From the NCBI GenBank assembly GCA_022829145.1, contig CM040764.1:18557534-18621533 (forward strand): DNA of 64,000 nt, read 5' to 3'. The stretch is from Albula goreensis (Eukaryota > Chordata > Actinopteri > Albuliformes > Albulidae). The notes beneath the pieces were generated by a model. The model saw only the letters and a list, made by a program, of their open reading frames with translations, was not told where the DNA came from and did no database searches. Below are positions 1 through 19,462 of the stretch, one piece after another. A program made the translations under genes and the position numbers. How positions within the stretch are numbered: position 1 is the stretch's first letter; each line of letters starts with the position of its first letter.

Positions 1-454
1 GTTTTAAAAGTGAAGACTGTTGATCAAATTGTGGAGGAAAGACCGCTCCAGCCTGGGCCAGTCAGCTGGGGGCCCTCACCACACTTTAATGCTCCTAGGG
101 ACTACACAACTTCTTATACAAGCAAACAAACACAACATCTACTGAGTCTGATGCAAAATGGTTTATTGTATATTACCTGGAAGCATTACACAATAAGCCG
201 GGCTGGTCTGCACAGAGCAGCAAAGGTTCACCTAGGCAATCCCCCATTCCCTCTGAGGGGTCCATCTCCCCTTGTCTTTTTTTATTCTTTTTCTTATCTT
301 AGGCCTTCCCCTGCTTATCTAAGGCCTGCCCAAGGAGGAGCACCTTAGGCCCTCCTCCTTTTCTTTTTGTTAGCATGAGCTTCATCCTTGACACCAATAT
401 TGATTGCTCATGGTCATTATTAAAAATCAATTTATTAAAAGTCACTCTAAGTGT

Positions 455-675
455 TTTTGGTTACTACATCCAAGACAGACTGACCCCTAGAGTGTCTTTA
501 GGTTACTACATCCAAGACAGACTGACCCCTAGAGTTCTACATCCAAGACAGACTGACCCCTAGAGTGTCTTTTAGGTTACTACATCCAAGACAGACTGAC
601 CCCTAGAGTGTCTTTTAGGTTACTACATCCAAAACAGACTGACCCCTAGAGTGTCTATTAGGTTACTACATCCAG
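455..675. repeat. 43-bp minisatellite, about five to six copies
   Basis: The unit reads roughly TTAGGTTACTACATCCAAGA followed by CAGACTGACCCCTAGAGTGTC. Copies are near-identical, one is shortened at its start, and one carries a single base change (AAAACAG for AAGACAG). There are no unique spacers, so it is a simple tandem array. Confidence 0.9.
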
Positions 676-1509
676 GTTGGGTTGGCTTCATTATTTCTAT
701 GACTGTATTTAACTAGTATCACAACATGCATCCTTTTGAATACATCTGCCTGTGTTATGTTAGTTCAAAGGTAGGCCCGATCTTTCAAATTATACTTCTA
801 CAAAATAAATGAATTTTGTAGTCTCGGGATATTGCTCCCGGCAGGTAAAGTTCACCAGAACGGCCTCTTAAAATACACATTAATTAGGGGCAAGGGAGTG
901 GTGGAAACCCATCTCATGCCTCAGGAGTGAGAGTGAAATCCCCAGTGTGTATTTCTGTTTCCTACATCTCCTTTACACTGAGTTTGAGTTTTGGGTGGAT
1001 GACTGGGGTCATGTGTGTGTGTGTGTTATCAAGTGACCATTTTGTCTCTCTCTCTGTGGGTATGGGTTGCCCCCCTTTGGCACCAAGACATCCAAAACCA
1101 CCATATATAAAATTGTGCATTTAAGTGTCTGCTGATGTGTGCATATGTATGAAATTGGAGCAGGGAGTAAAACTGGGAGAGAGGGTTCTGGCAGAAGGTG
1201 GCTGAAAATAATAAAGTTCCTCATAATCAAAATGTGGATGCATCCATCACATGATGTAAAATTTCAGCCAGGTCTGGCTTGCAGCTGCATAACCCCCCCA
1301 TTTTACCTTCCGAAACCTTCGGGGGATGAGCCCCCCCCCATTCTCATTCCTCTTACAGAGGTAGTTGATCAGGCCTGCTGCTCAGATTCGAGACCACCTT
1401 CATCACCTACATCAGTGTGAAGGGTGGACCAGTCTCCAGCGCCACAGGATCCATCACGCTCACCCACTTTTCTCGTAGGGGACTTGACATTTACTTTACA
1501 GATGAAGTA

Positions 1510-1590
1510 ACACAAAAAAGAAGAAACAAAGTCTTGAACCTGTGACCTCTAAGGAAGGACCACATGCTTTAGTCCACTACTCCATAGAAA
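1510..1590 (-). mobile_element. Possible tRNA-derived SINE fragment
   Basis: On the minus strand a stretch reads TAGTGGACTAAAGC and then, about 30 bases on, AGGTCACAGGTTCAAGAC. These resemble the A and B boxes of a tRNA-derived RNA polymerase III promoter. No clear 3' tail or target-site duplication is visible, so this is weak. Confidence 0.3.
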
Positions 1591-2465
1591 CTTTGACACA
1601 ACAACTTTGGCACTACCACAGAGGCACCAAGACAACCAAATCCACTAACGATCACATGGGCTTGCTCAACACCTGGACCTCATTTAACAATTTAATTTGT
1701 GACAGGGCTCAATTTGAGCCAGCTGCTGAGTCTATATAAGGTCTGATTAGGGGTGTGACCAGCCTCAATACAGCCAGCTGCTGAGTTATATAAGGTCTAA
1801 TTCAGGGGCATACCACGTTTACATGTACCCCAGTCTGTGGTGCTTGGGAAAGGTGTGTGTATGGGGAAAGCTGAAGAGAACCACTTTTGAAATACCATGT
1901 TCTAAAATGTAACTTGATGACTGCAACCCTTCAGTTTCAATGTGGTGTTTGGAGTGAAGGTAAGGGAAAGGGAATATTTCTACAGCTTGTGAAATTGTGG
2001 TATAATGCTTTCATTTTGCCATGTGAAACTTGACATTGGTCCTTTGTGTCTGAAGGCATTGCATGTTCATACACTGACTGCTTCCCGATGAGGTTACACT
2101 CAACCCATGTGGTTTAATAACCTGGCCTTGTTTTCAGGCCGCCATGCTGTGATTTTTGCGGAACATGAGTGAACCTGATGAGCTGCGGGTATGTGCTTCC
2201 TAAATGATCATTCATCTTCTGAGATGCCGTTTGGTTCATTTTTGGTTTCGTTGCCTTTTGTTCCCCTGGCTGGACACAGAGGAGCCATCGGGATACCAAA
2301 CCAGAACTTCAAACCAGAACCGCAGCTTCAAGATGGCCACGCTAGATCTGAAACCGTGGTACTGGGGCACTGAGGAGGAGCACGTTCTTCACTGGATTCA
2401 TGCAGCTCACCATAGCGCACCATGTGCCACTTGCCTCCTACCCAACATTATTGGCACAAACAAGG

Positions 2466-2618
2466 TGATGAGACTCGGGCTGCCGAGCAGTTTTCCTGGC
2501 TACCGCAGCAGAGAATGTTTGATTTTCTGTGTTAACATTTGAATTCCTATTTCAAATCCCATTTCATGTTTGCCTCACAAAATGAGCTCTGCTTAACAAG
2601 GGTATTTGGTCCTCTGGC
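2466..2618 (+). repeat. Dispersed direct repeat, copy A
   Basis: This shares a diverged but clear match with 8092-8246. Common stretches include CTATTTCAAATCCCATTTCA, CTCACAAAATGA and GGTATTTGGTCCTCT in the same order and spacing. It is probably part of an unclassified mobile or low-copy repeat. Confidence 0.75.
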
Positions 2619-5009
2619 ACATTCAACAAATGTCTTGTATGGGTTGCCACATCTCCAACATTGCTTACATGACCCCTTTTCAGATAATGGCCTCTCAAAA
2701 CCCTTCACCCCCCCCCCCCCAAACATGGTACAATTGTCTTAATGAAATGTTCCCTTCAACTGACAAGCAAAGACATCAGTTTCTTGCCTGTGCAAACTCC
2801 ATTCATTCAGCTTAATCCTCCTTAGTACTTTCCAATTTTTAAGGACTATTTTCATGTACTCATTTGCATGTGAGGTAGAGGTAGAGGGCCAGTCACCACA
2901 AAAGTAAAATGATTACAGGCAACTAGTTACTCATGCCATCAAATGTCTTTCCTTCTGAGAGGCTGGACAGAGGGCACAGCAAAGGGATGGAAGTCCTGTT
3001 TGAGAGTCCCTTCAATTGGAGTTTTGCAAGAGATCTGTGAAGGTTGCCAAACAAGTTTCAGAATTTGTTGTACTTTCATATTAAATGTAAATGATTGCAG
3101 AACTAATGAACTGTCTGTCTTTCCCAAGTGGGATATTTTGAAACTACACATTTCACTGGAATGAAGACCTCACTGACCAAGATCACCAACTCTACATAAG
3201 AGGGTGCAGACAATTTTTCTCAAACACTTGTATGCCCACATAGCCAATGCTGCTTAGTGTGTGTCTATTTTGTCAGCAGGTTCCAAAACATGGATGTGCA
3301 GAGGTCTGCTGTTCTTGCATATGAAACTTGAAACTCTCCCCCACTGGAAATGGCATACCCCATGATTCATGGTTTAACATTCATCAGTTAATTTTGTGTT
3401 TTTTTTTTTCCTCCTCAGTTAAAATATTAAACATTGAAATTGTTTCCAAAAAATGTGATTCATTCAAATATGTTGTATTGCTAACAGACTTGCTCTGGAT
3501 TCAGTAATGCAAGAAGACAAACATATGCACTCAATATCATTGGCTTAGCAGAATGTCTTAGAGAGGCTTGGGCCCTGACACATTTCCATGGCCCATTTTA
3601 CCCCTACTCTCCTTCAGGGTTGAGAAATTTGGGAGAACAGGAGTGAAACTGACAGTGTGCAGACATGCACATTACTGACCATGCACAATTAACCAAATAT
3701 GGTATTCAGACAACATAATACAAAGGGAATGATATCAGAACTGTTGAGCGCTCATACAAATGCATATATGCACATGCACGGAGGTGCGGACACACTTGCT
3801 CAAATTCTCCCCATTATACATACTCACAGCCCTCCCTCAACGTCCTTTGACTGGCCCACATAAACACCCACATCCTAATCCAGCTCTTATAATGAACTGT
3901 GTTAGAAAAGACAGAGAATGAGATGAGAGTAGGATTACAGACAGGGAGGGGAGAGACCCGATTCAATCCTGTTAGGAGAAAATTTCAGTTTGCTGAATGT
4001 GAGGGTGTTTAAGCAAAGCCTGGCTCTGCCTCCAATAAGCACAGTTGATCTGTGGGATTCAGGTCAGCACTCCAGCCAACGTCAACACAGGGAGCCAGAT
4101 AAAACACTGATAAATATTTAACAACCCCTGGACCTGCTCAGGCCACAGGAGCTAACATCAGGCATGCGCACACACACACACACAGGTGCATGTGCAAGAT
4201 ACATCAACACGAATGCAAGGGTACATGTACATGCACACGCACATGTACACACACTCCCCTCGACCATGCCGGCACATCCTGCTCTGGCACTGTCAGAATT
4301 TCTGAAAGAAAATTCTCAAATGCATTTGTAACACTGTCTGTCCTGCACTTAAAATACACGTAAAGATAAGGTGGGAATACCCCATTGCCATAACCCTCCC
4401 TGCCTACCGACGCACACTGTTTATCCACCTCACATACACTGATGGGCCTGAAGCCACACACGCCAAGGCTATTGGGGACAGGGGCTCATGCAGCAGCCAT
4501 TATAAACCACAATGCCCCATTCCGGGCGGCCTGTACGACGTGCACCTTAAATGTAACCTAAGGCACAGTATATAGGACATGTATGTGAAATTCTATTGAG
4601 CGTGTATTCACAGAAATGAATTGGCTATACATAGAAAAAACTGAAGTATTATCAACATTTTCCCACACATTGTGCAGTGGTGCGATATTCTGATTCTGAC
4701 CTCCATTAGTTCTCATTTCAATCTATTTCAAAATGTTTTCCTTCCGTCACAGATGGCGGTGCACCAGCTGGGTACATACGCCCCTCTGGCAAGCCCTTTT
4801 CAGTGCCTCATCATGCTGCCTCAACCCAACGATCCAAGGACAAGAAAACAGGGTCTCTTACCTGTTTGTGCATCTCAATGTTCAGCCCGTGTGTGGATGC
4901 TTGTCTGACTGCATCAAAATCTGTTGACACATGAAAAGATCCCGCAGGAATTATAAAACAGATATACAATGCTCAAAGCTGTTGACAAGAAAAATACAAA
5001 ACAGCATAA

Positions 5010-5034
5010 ACACACACACACACACACACACACA
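5010..5034. repeat. (CA)n microsatellite
   Basis: A pure CA run of about 12 units. A similar shorter CA run lies near 7383-7406. Confidence 0.9.
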
Positions 5035-5329
5035 TAAACCACCAAGTGTCTGTCTAGTCATTCCATTTTGACCAGAGATTTACCCGACAGCATTCACCAT
5101 GAACCAAGATTAGTTTATGGGAGTGTGAGAGAGACAGTGTCTCTGTATTGATGTAATTATGAAATTTATCTACCGATACCAGGAGTAATGTTGACTCAGT
5201 TGCCAAACAAAGCCCACACAACCACAAATTCTGTAAATGATTGAGTTGTTTTATTTCCACTCAAATATAATTTTCAAAATTTTATGATTTATAGCAACGT
5301 GAGGCACATTGTTTTGTTGCGTGCACAAC

Positions 5330-5495
5330 CCGCGTAACGAACAGGAGCCAGTAGAGACAGACACTGCACCTGCAATTTAAAGAGCAGCCAGCAGAGGGAA
5401 ACACCTGCGGGACAAATAGGAGCCACCAGAGGGAGACACTGAACTGTCAGTACACAGAGCAACCATCGGAGGGAGAAAATACCTGCAGACACTAT
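5330..5495. repeat. Diverged tandem units related to the 8.2-8.9 kb minisatellite
   Basis: Repeated motifs such as CCAGCAGAGGGAAACACCTG, CCACCAGAGGGAGACACTG and CATCGGAGGGAGAAAATACC occur about every 50-60 bases. They are the reverse complement of the unit in the 8254-8935 array and share its CTCF-like core. Confidence 0.6.
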
Positions 5496-5716
5496 ACATA
5501 CAGTCCAAATAGATTATAACATATAACAGTTTAGAAAAACTCACGTAAATAATAATTTAGCTACCGGTATCACGCAGACAGGATCAATATTGACTCTACC
5601 TGTAATGAGAGGCCTACCTGTGGTACTGGGCTTGGAGGAACTCAAACTCCTCCTTGTTTCGGTCCAGAGTCTCCAGGACTGTGAACTTCAGGGGCTGTCC
5701 AGCCTGCAGAGGGACC

Positions 5717-8253
5717 TGGGGTAGGAAGGAAAGAGACAAAGCAGACACATATTGACTGTACTGTAAAACACCTACATGGTGTGATATAAATAAAATGAAT
5801 CATTATATGTACATTCACATTCATACATACACCAAGGCCTTACTCATGTGTACAAAGTGTACAAGCCCCATTCAGGCCTCAAGCTGTAAAGACGCTTGCA
5901 CTGAAAGCAAAGTGTGAGCCCTGCTACAAGGCGTTTGAGCTACGTTCGCACCATTTCCAGCTTTGGCCAGTCCGCATTGGCAAGGCAACAATTGGCCCGG
6001 CCTCACTGCTGAATGCCCAGGTGCCTGTGGATGCACGGACCGAGAACATGCTGGCCTCATAACCCTCCGATGACACGGGTAGTATGTGATTTGTGGTGTG
6101 TCTACAGTGTGTCATCATGGGAATCGAAGTCATGGCCAAGGCTTACTTCTCCTGCAGTCGGCAGGCGTTGTGGCTACGGGAGATCTACTAGTTCTGTGGT
6201 AGTTTGGCTTTGGAGAAAAGGAAAACAACAATTCAAATAGTCCCTGTGCAGCCTCCTCTGAGTTTTCTCTTTTTTCCTTTTCTCCCTCACTTTGTCTTCG
6301 GGCAGGGTGACAATGTAATTAGTTTAGACAAGTTAGCTCAGGCCACAGGACAGAGGAAGATGGGCTTGGGTGGGGTTCGCCCCTGTTGTCTCACTGACCT
6401 CGATTCACCTTAAAAGAAACTTACAGCCAGACGATTTACCTGTTTTAGCCTTTCTCCAGACGCTCACACCATTCACTGCAACACAGGAAACTGGAGGTCT
6501 ACAGAAGGCCTTTCCTGCTTCATAGGATTTTCCATCAACTCCAGCCCTGATTAGTCTAAAGAACAAAAGCCTCCACTGACCCAATCATAAGCCTTCTGAA
6601 AATAAGCAAAGCATGCATATGTAAATTTACCTTCTTTCACTGTAGCTCTACACACCGTGTGCCTCGTTTTAGTCCTGGAGGCCCTGCTGGTCCCAGCGTC
6701 TCCGTGTGTGTCCCAGGACTGGGGTTTGGGCTCGTTCTGGATCACGGTGACTGGATCGGCAGACTGGATCCTTCCACTTCTTGACAGATTTGAGCCACTT
6801 TCCTCCGAGTCCTTTTCCCCGATCTGTTCATGAGCTCAGCCAGGCTCCCTCTCTTTCTCCCAGTCCGTCTCCTCGGTCAGTGTCCCCCTTGGAGTAAAAA
6901 AAAACAAAAAAAAAAAAAAAAAAAAACAGCATAAAAAAGTCCTCTGGAAAATTAGGCTCAGCATTCCCCACATGACATGACCCCTCCCAGTACCAGCACC
7001 CCTCCTCGCCCTTCTTTCACCTGTCTGAGGGAAATAAACGCAAACACACACTCCATGATGCAAACTCACAAACAAACCCCTCCTCCTTCATTCCTCCCTC
7101 CACTCTGCATTCACAATACCTTCAACTCAGAGAGAGTCTAATGCAGAGGAGCAAAATTGGGGGGTTTTCCTGAATTAAGTGAAGAAAAATGAAGGAGGGA
7201 AGAAAAAAGCAGAGAGTGCCAGAGAGCGAGAGAGAACAGCAGGCTTCAGCACCCAGCCTCACACTGTAATGCAATGTGTTAGCCTGTTAGCTTCAGTACA
7301 AACAGGGCAGCCAGTGCATAAGGTGGAACAGCGCTGAGGAGGAGACAGACACAGTCAGCTTGGGACAGGGCTGAGCATGTATGTACACACACACACACAC
7401 ACACTCACTCATCCACATACACTGACACTTACACACAGACTCCCACATGCAAGCATGCACAAGTGTCCAGAAACACATATCCATACATATCCATACATGT
7501 GTACACACCAGCAAAAACTGTTATGCCTATAAAACACACACTTTGACAGACAACAAAAAAAACAAATGTACTTCATGCCTTCGAGGGTGCTGTCAGTCGC
7601 CAGGGAGGACCTCGGCAGGAACCTGGTCGGGGAGACAGAGGACACAAGGAGGTCCCAATCCCGTCTGGCCATGGGGCGGTTCTAGAACACGTGGTTCGTA
7701 TGCTCTGAGTGCATCCGTCAGTCGTGGCGATGATCAACAAGATTCTCCCGCGTGTGAGCACCTGCTAGTTCATGGAAAGTACTCTTTGCGAGGTTGAATA
7801 TTACGTATGTCAACCACGTTCTACATTAAACGAATCGCACTTTCAAGCGTTGTGTATCCATCGATCTGTTGGCTCCTCACAGCTTGATTTGTCCACGGTT
7901 GTTGCGGCTAATGAACATGCTAAGATGTCCAGCTAAGACAGCTAAACGGAAGGAAATTATCTACGCCTTACAACGAGCACTAAATAAAAGGCAAATATGG
8001 ATAATAAATAACTGGTTAATAAATTCTTGCTTGTCCGTTTCTGCAGACATGCAAAGGATTATGGGATATAGAAAGTCATTATGACTTTTTATGAGGAAAT
8101 GAGACTCAAGGTGCCAAGCAATTTCCCTGTGTGCTGCAGCTGAAAATGTTTGATTTTCCTGTCATAACATTTGTACCCCTATTTCAAATCCCATTTCACG
8201 TTCACCTCACAAAATGAATTCTGCTTAACAACGGTATTTGGTCCTCTAGAGGT
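5717..8253. other. No recognisable gene
   Basis: The stretch holds an A-rich run (6896-6926), CA-rich sequence (7383-7406) and copy B of the dispersed repeat (8092-8246). On the minus strand 6835-6631 is open and ends at a plausible donor (GAAG|GTAAAT), with a serine/acidic-rich sequence starting near EKDSEESGSNLSRSGRIQS. A stop codon lies just upstream and I recognise no family, so I do not call it an exon. Confidence 0.5.
8092..8246 (+). repeat. Dispersed direct repeat, copy B
   Basis: Diverged partner of 2466-2618 in the same orientation. It ends immediately before the minisatellite at 8254. Confidence 0.75.
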
Positions 8254-8935
8254 GTTGTTGCTCTCTGCTGGTTAATATTTATATTGCAGGTCTGCTGTGT
8301 GTACTGCAGGTGTTGTCTCATACCGTTTTTTTTGTCGCCGTCTGCTGGTTAATATTTATATTGCAGGTCTCGTGTCTCCCTCTGCTGGCTGTTGTGTGTA
8401 CTACAGGTTTTGTTTCTCTCGGCAGGTTAATATTTATATTGCAGGTCTCGTGTCTCCCTCTGCTGGCTGTTGTGTATACTACAGGTTTTGTTTCTCTCGG
8501 CAGGTTAATATTTATATTGCAGGTCTCGTGTCTCCCTCTGCTGGCTGCTATATGTACTACATGTGTTGTCGCCCTCTGCTGGTTAATATTTATATTGCAG
8601 GTCTTGTGTCTCCCTCTGCTGGCTGCTATATGTACTACATGTGTTGTCGCCTCTGCTGGTTAATATTTATATTGCAGGTCTTGTGTCTCCCTCTGCTGGC
8701 TGCTATATGTACTACATATGTTGTCGCCCTCTGCTGGTTAATATTTATATTGCAGGTCTCGTGTCTCCCTCTGCTAGCTGTTATGTGTAATAGTTTTTTT
8801 TTGTCTCCCTCTGCTGGTTAATATTTATTACAATGTCGTGTCTCCCTCTGCTGGCTGCTGTGTGTACTGCATGTGTTGGTTACCTTCTCTTGGTTAATAT
8901 TCATTTTGCTGTTGTCTTGTGTCCCTCTGCTGGTT
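8254..8935. repeat. ~78-bp minisatellite rich in CTCF-like motifs
   Basis: The unit consists of GGTTAATATTTATATTGCAG, then GTCTCGTGTCTCCCTCTGCTGGCTG, then a variable TATGTACTACATGTGTTG part and again a CTCTGCTGG core. About eight or nine units are present and diverge toward the right end. The reverse complement of the core in the best units (8569-8582, 8724-8737) is CCAGCAGAGGGCGACA, which fits the known vertebrate CTCF consensus CCASYAGRKGGCRS at 13 of 14 positions. Many other units keep CCAGCAGAGGGAG. The unit length is close to a multiple of three, which produces long spurious reading frames. Confidence 0.85.
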
Positions 8936-9703
8936 TCTGGCTGTGGTGCTGGCACTCCAGGAGTTTGTAAATAGTAAATGGTTTGTTTTATGTTGTCCTC
9001 CAGCCTTCACAGGTGTTGAAGACTGCATCGTCTGATGTTTGTTTGAGGGTTTTAAAGACTTAAATCAGAGATGAAGTTCAGGTGGTGTGGTTCCCTTATT
9101 CAAACCTTCCCTGCATCATATTTAAATTTCACAGTCCACAGACTTATTAACTGCAGGTAAATGTCAGTGCCAGATGGCTCTGACTGCAGAGCTACAACCT
9201 CATCAACAGATGAGCAGGAGTCAAGTAGACTGGGTTCCTCCTGGATCAGCAAGAGCCAGCATGGCCATTTTGAGGAGCAGTGTCAAAGCTTGGTTTGGGG
9301 TTCTTGCATGTCTACCGAGGGGAACAAAAGGCAATGGAGTTGAGATCAGATTCCTTTGGAAAAGTAATGGATTATCCTGCTGACTAGCCAGCAGACAGAG
9401 ACACAACACCTGCAGTACACATAACAGCCTAAAACCCTAACATAAAACCCAAACAGACAGTGTTAGGGTTTGGGCAGTGTGTGGGGTGTTGACAGTGTAC
9501 ACATTACTATCATACCCATTAACTTTGTCAAGCCAAACTACAGTCATGCACTGGGGAGAAATGTTTTTCAGAAAAACCCACCTCCTGTAGCAGAAACATT
9601 TGTGGTCCTGAATGAAAAGCTTTCTTCAATTCCTGGCATTATTAATTATTTTGAGTACAATAAAATGGCAGCCGCTGTTGGATACATTTTCAATTCCACA
9701 TTC
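8936..9703. other. No recognisable gene, contig end
   Basis: Unique sequence up to the assembly gap. I looked on the minus strand for the missing basigin transmembrane and cytoplasmic exons and did not find them. Confidence 0.5.
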
Positions 9704-10203
9704 NNNNNNNNNNNNNNNNNNNNNNNNNNNNNNNNNNNNNNNNNNNNNNNNNNNNNNNNNNNNNNNNNNNNNNNNNNNNNNNNNNNNNNNNNNNNNNNNN
9801 NNNNNNNNNNNNNNNNNNNNNNNNNNNNNNNNNNNNNNNNNNNNNNNNNNNNNNNNNNNNNNNNNNNNNNNNNNNNNNNNNNNNNNNNNNNNNNNNNNNN
9901 NNNNNNNNNNNNNNNNNNNNNNNNNNNNNNNNNNNNNNNNNNNNNNNNNNNNNNNNNNNNNNNNNNNNNNNNNNNNNNNNNNNNNNNNNNNNNNNNNNNN
10001 NNNNNNNNNNNNNNNNNNNNNNNNNNNNNNNNNNNNNNNNNNNNNNNNNNNNNNNNNNNNNNNNNNNNNNNNNNNNNNNNNNNNNNNNNNNNNNNNNNNN
10101 NNNNNNNNNNNNNNNNNNNNNNNNNNNNNNNNNNNNNNNNNNNNNNNNNNNNNNNNNNNNNNNNNNNNNNNNNNNNNNNNNNNNNNNNNNNNNNNNNNNN
10201 NNN
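9704..10203. other. Assembly gap of exactly 500 N
   Basis: A run of exactly 500 N is a typical placeholder for a scaffold gap of unknown size. It interrupts bsg right after the LRVRSRL motif. Confidence 0.98.
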
Positions 10204-18865
<8,662 letters not shown>

Positions 18866-19240
18866 TTCCAGGCTTTATATTCAGAAAAGTATGGACAGTT
18901 TATTACTACACACAATGAGCTTCTAAACAAACGGACTTGCTACATTCAATTCAATAAGAGCTTTCCCTTTAATTCGCCAGACTACGGCCCAGCTACAGCT
19001 TCGTAGCCGAACTCACGACTTACAGACCCTTGGGCGTTGCTATATATCTGTCTGCTCTGAACACGCGCTCGTCACCGTGAACCCGCACGTACACGGCGAC
19101 TAACCTACGTTGGGGGCGTTTCATCTCCTGCACAGCGATACGTCCAAGTCCTGGATGCTCCGACATATGAAGGTTAGGTGTAATAGCAAATACTATCATA
19201 ATTGGGAATATTAATAAAAACAATAGTTATTTTAAAATCA
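18866..19240 (-). promoter_or_regulatory. Presumed bsg 5' UTR and promoter
   Basis: This is the sequence directly upstream of the bsg start codon. It is moderately CpG-rich, with ACGGCGACTAACC and CTACGTTGG-type stretches. No clear TATA box at a fitting distance is visible. The call rests on position only. Confidence 0.4.
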
Positions 19241-19462
19241 AAAAAGCCCATAGCCTAGTGGCTAAGGTAAATGACTGGGACCCCTGAGGTTGGCGGTTCA
19301 AGTCCCAGTCCAGCCACAGCAAGAACACCATTGCTGTTGGGCCCATGAGCAAGGCCCTTAACCCCACATTGCTCTAGGGGAGATTGGCCCTTGGTTAGTC
19401 TAATCAACTGTAAGTGGCTTTGGATAAAAGCGTCAGCTAAATGACAGTAATGTAATATAAAA
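19241..19462 (+). mobile_element. tRNA-derived SINE, well preserved
   Basis: CATAGCCTAGTGGCTAAGG is an A box and GGCGGTTCAAGTCCCAG a B box. A body follows with GAGCAAGGCCCTTAACCCC, then the widespread fish SINE tail CTTTGGATAAAAGCGTCAGC and TAAATGACAGTAATGTAAT. It sits between bsg and rnf126. Confidence 0.85.

Larger units (their letters stand above)
1..4858. other. Non-coding, repeat-rich stretch with no gene recognised
   Basis: I see no convincing exon here. It holds the 43-bp minisatellite at about 455-675, a possible minus-strand tRNA-derived SINE fragment near 1510-1590, one copy of a dispersed repeat (2466-2618), and short CA runs near 4170. An open stretch around 1360-1545 (plus) could be read as protein but matches no family I know and has no clear splice frame. 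If the TLE-like exons at 4859-5716 belonged to a working gene, its remaining exons should lie here on the minus strand. I did not find them. Confidence 0.6.
4859..5716 (-). pseudogene. TLE/Groucho-family Q-domain exons, probably a relic
   Basis: Two exon-like pieces on the minus strand match the N-terminal Q (tetramerisation) domain of TLE co-repressors. The piece at about 5622-5716 follows an acceptor (CTACCCCAG) and encodes [13 protein letters not shown], then [18 protein letters not shown], ending at a GT donor in the phase expected for the TLE exon that stops after QYH(S). About 700 bp downstream, 4859-4930 ends with GLNIEMHKQ directly before GTAAGA, the exact end of a later TLE exon, but the residues before it do not match. 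The exon expected between them (LKLECEKLASEK...) is absent, and I find no downstream WD40 exons. TLE2, TLE5 and TLE6 also lie on human 19p13.3. Either a decayed paralogue or a badly assembled gene would fit. Confidence 0.5.

Noticed and set aside
455-675. CRISPR-like array
   Set aside because: The repeats are contiguous, without unique spacers, and the genome is a vertebrate.
8297-8821. Long plus-strand reading frame (174 codons) with repeated LIFILQVSCLPLLA-like blocks
   Set aside because: It is produced by the ~78-bp minisatellite, whose unit is a multiple of three. There are no splice or family signals.
19241-19320. Possible tRNA gene
   Set aside because: A and B boxes are present but the cloverleaf is degenerate and a typical SINE body and tail follow.
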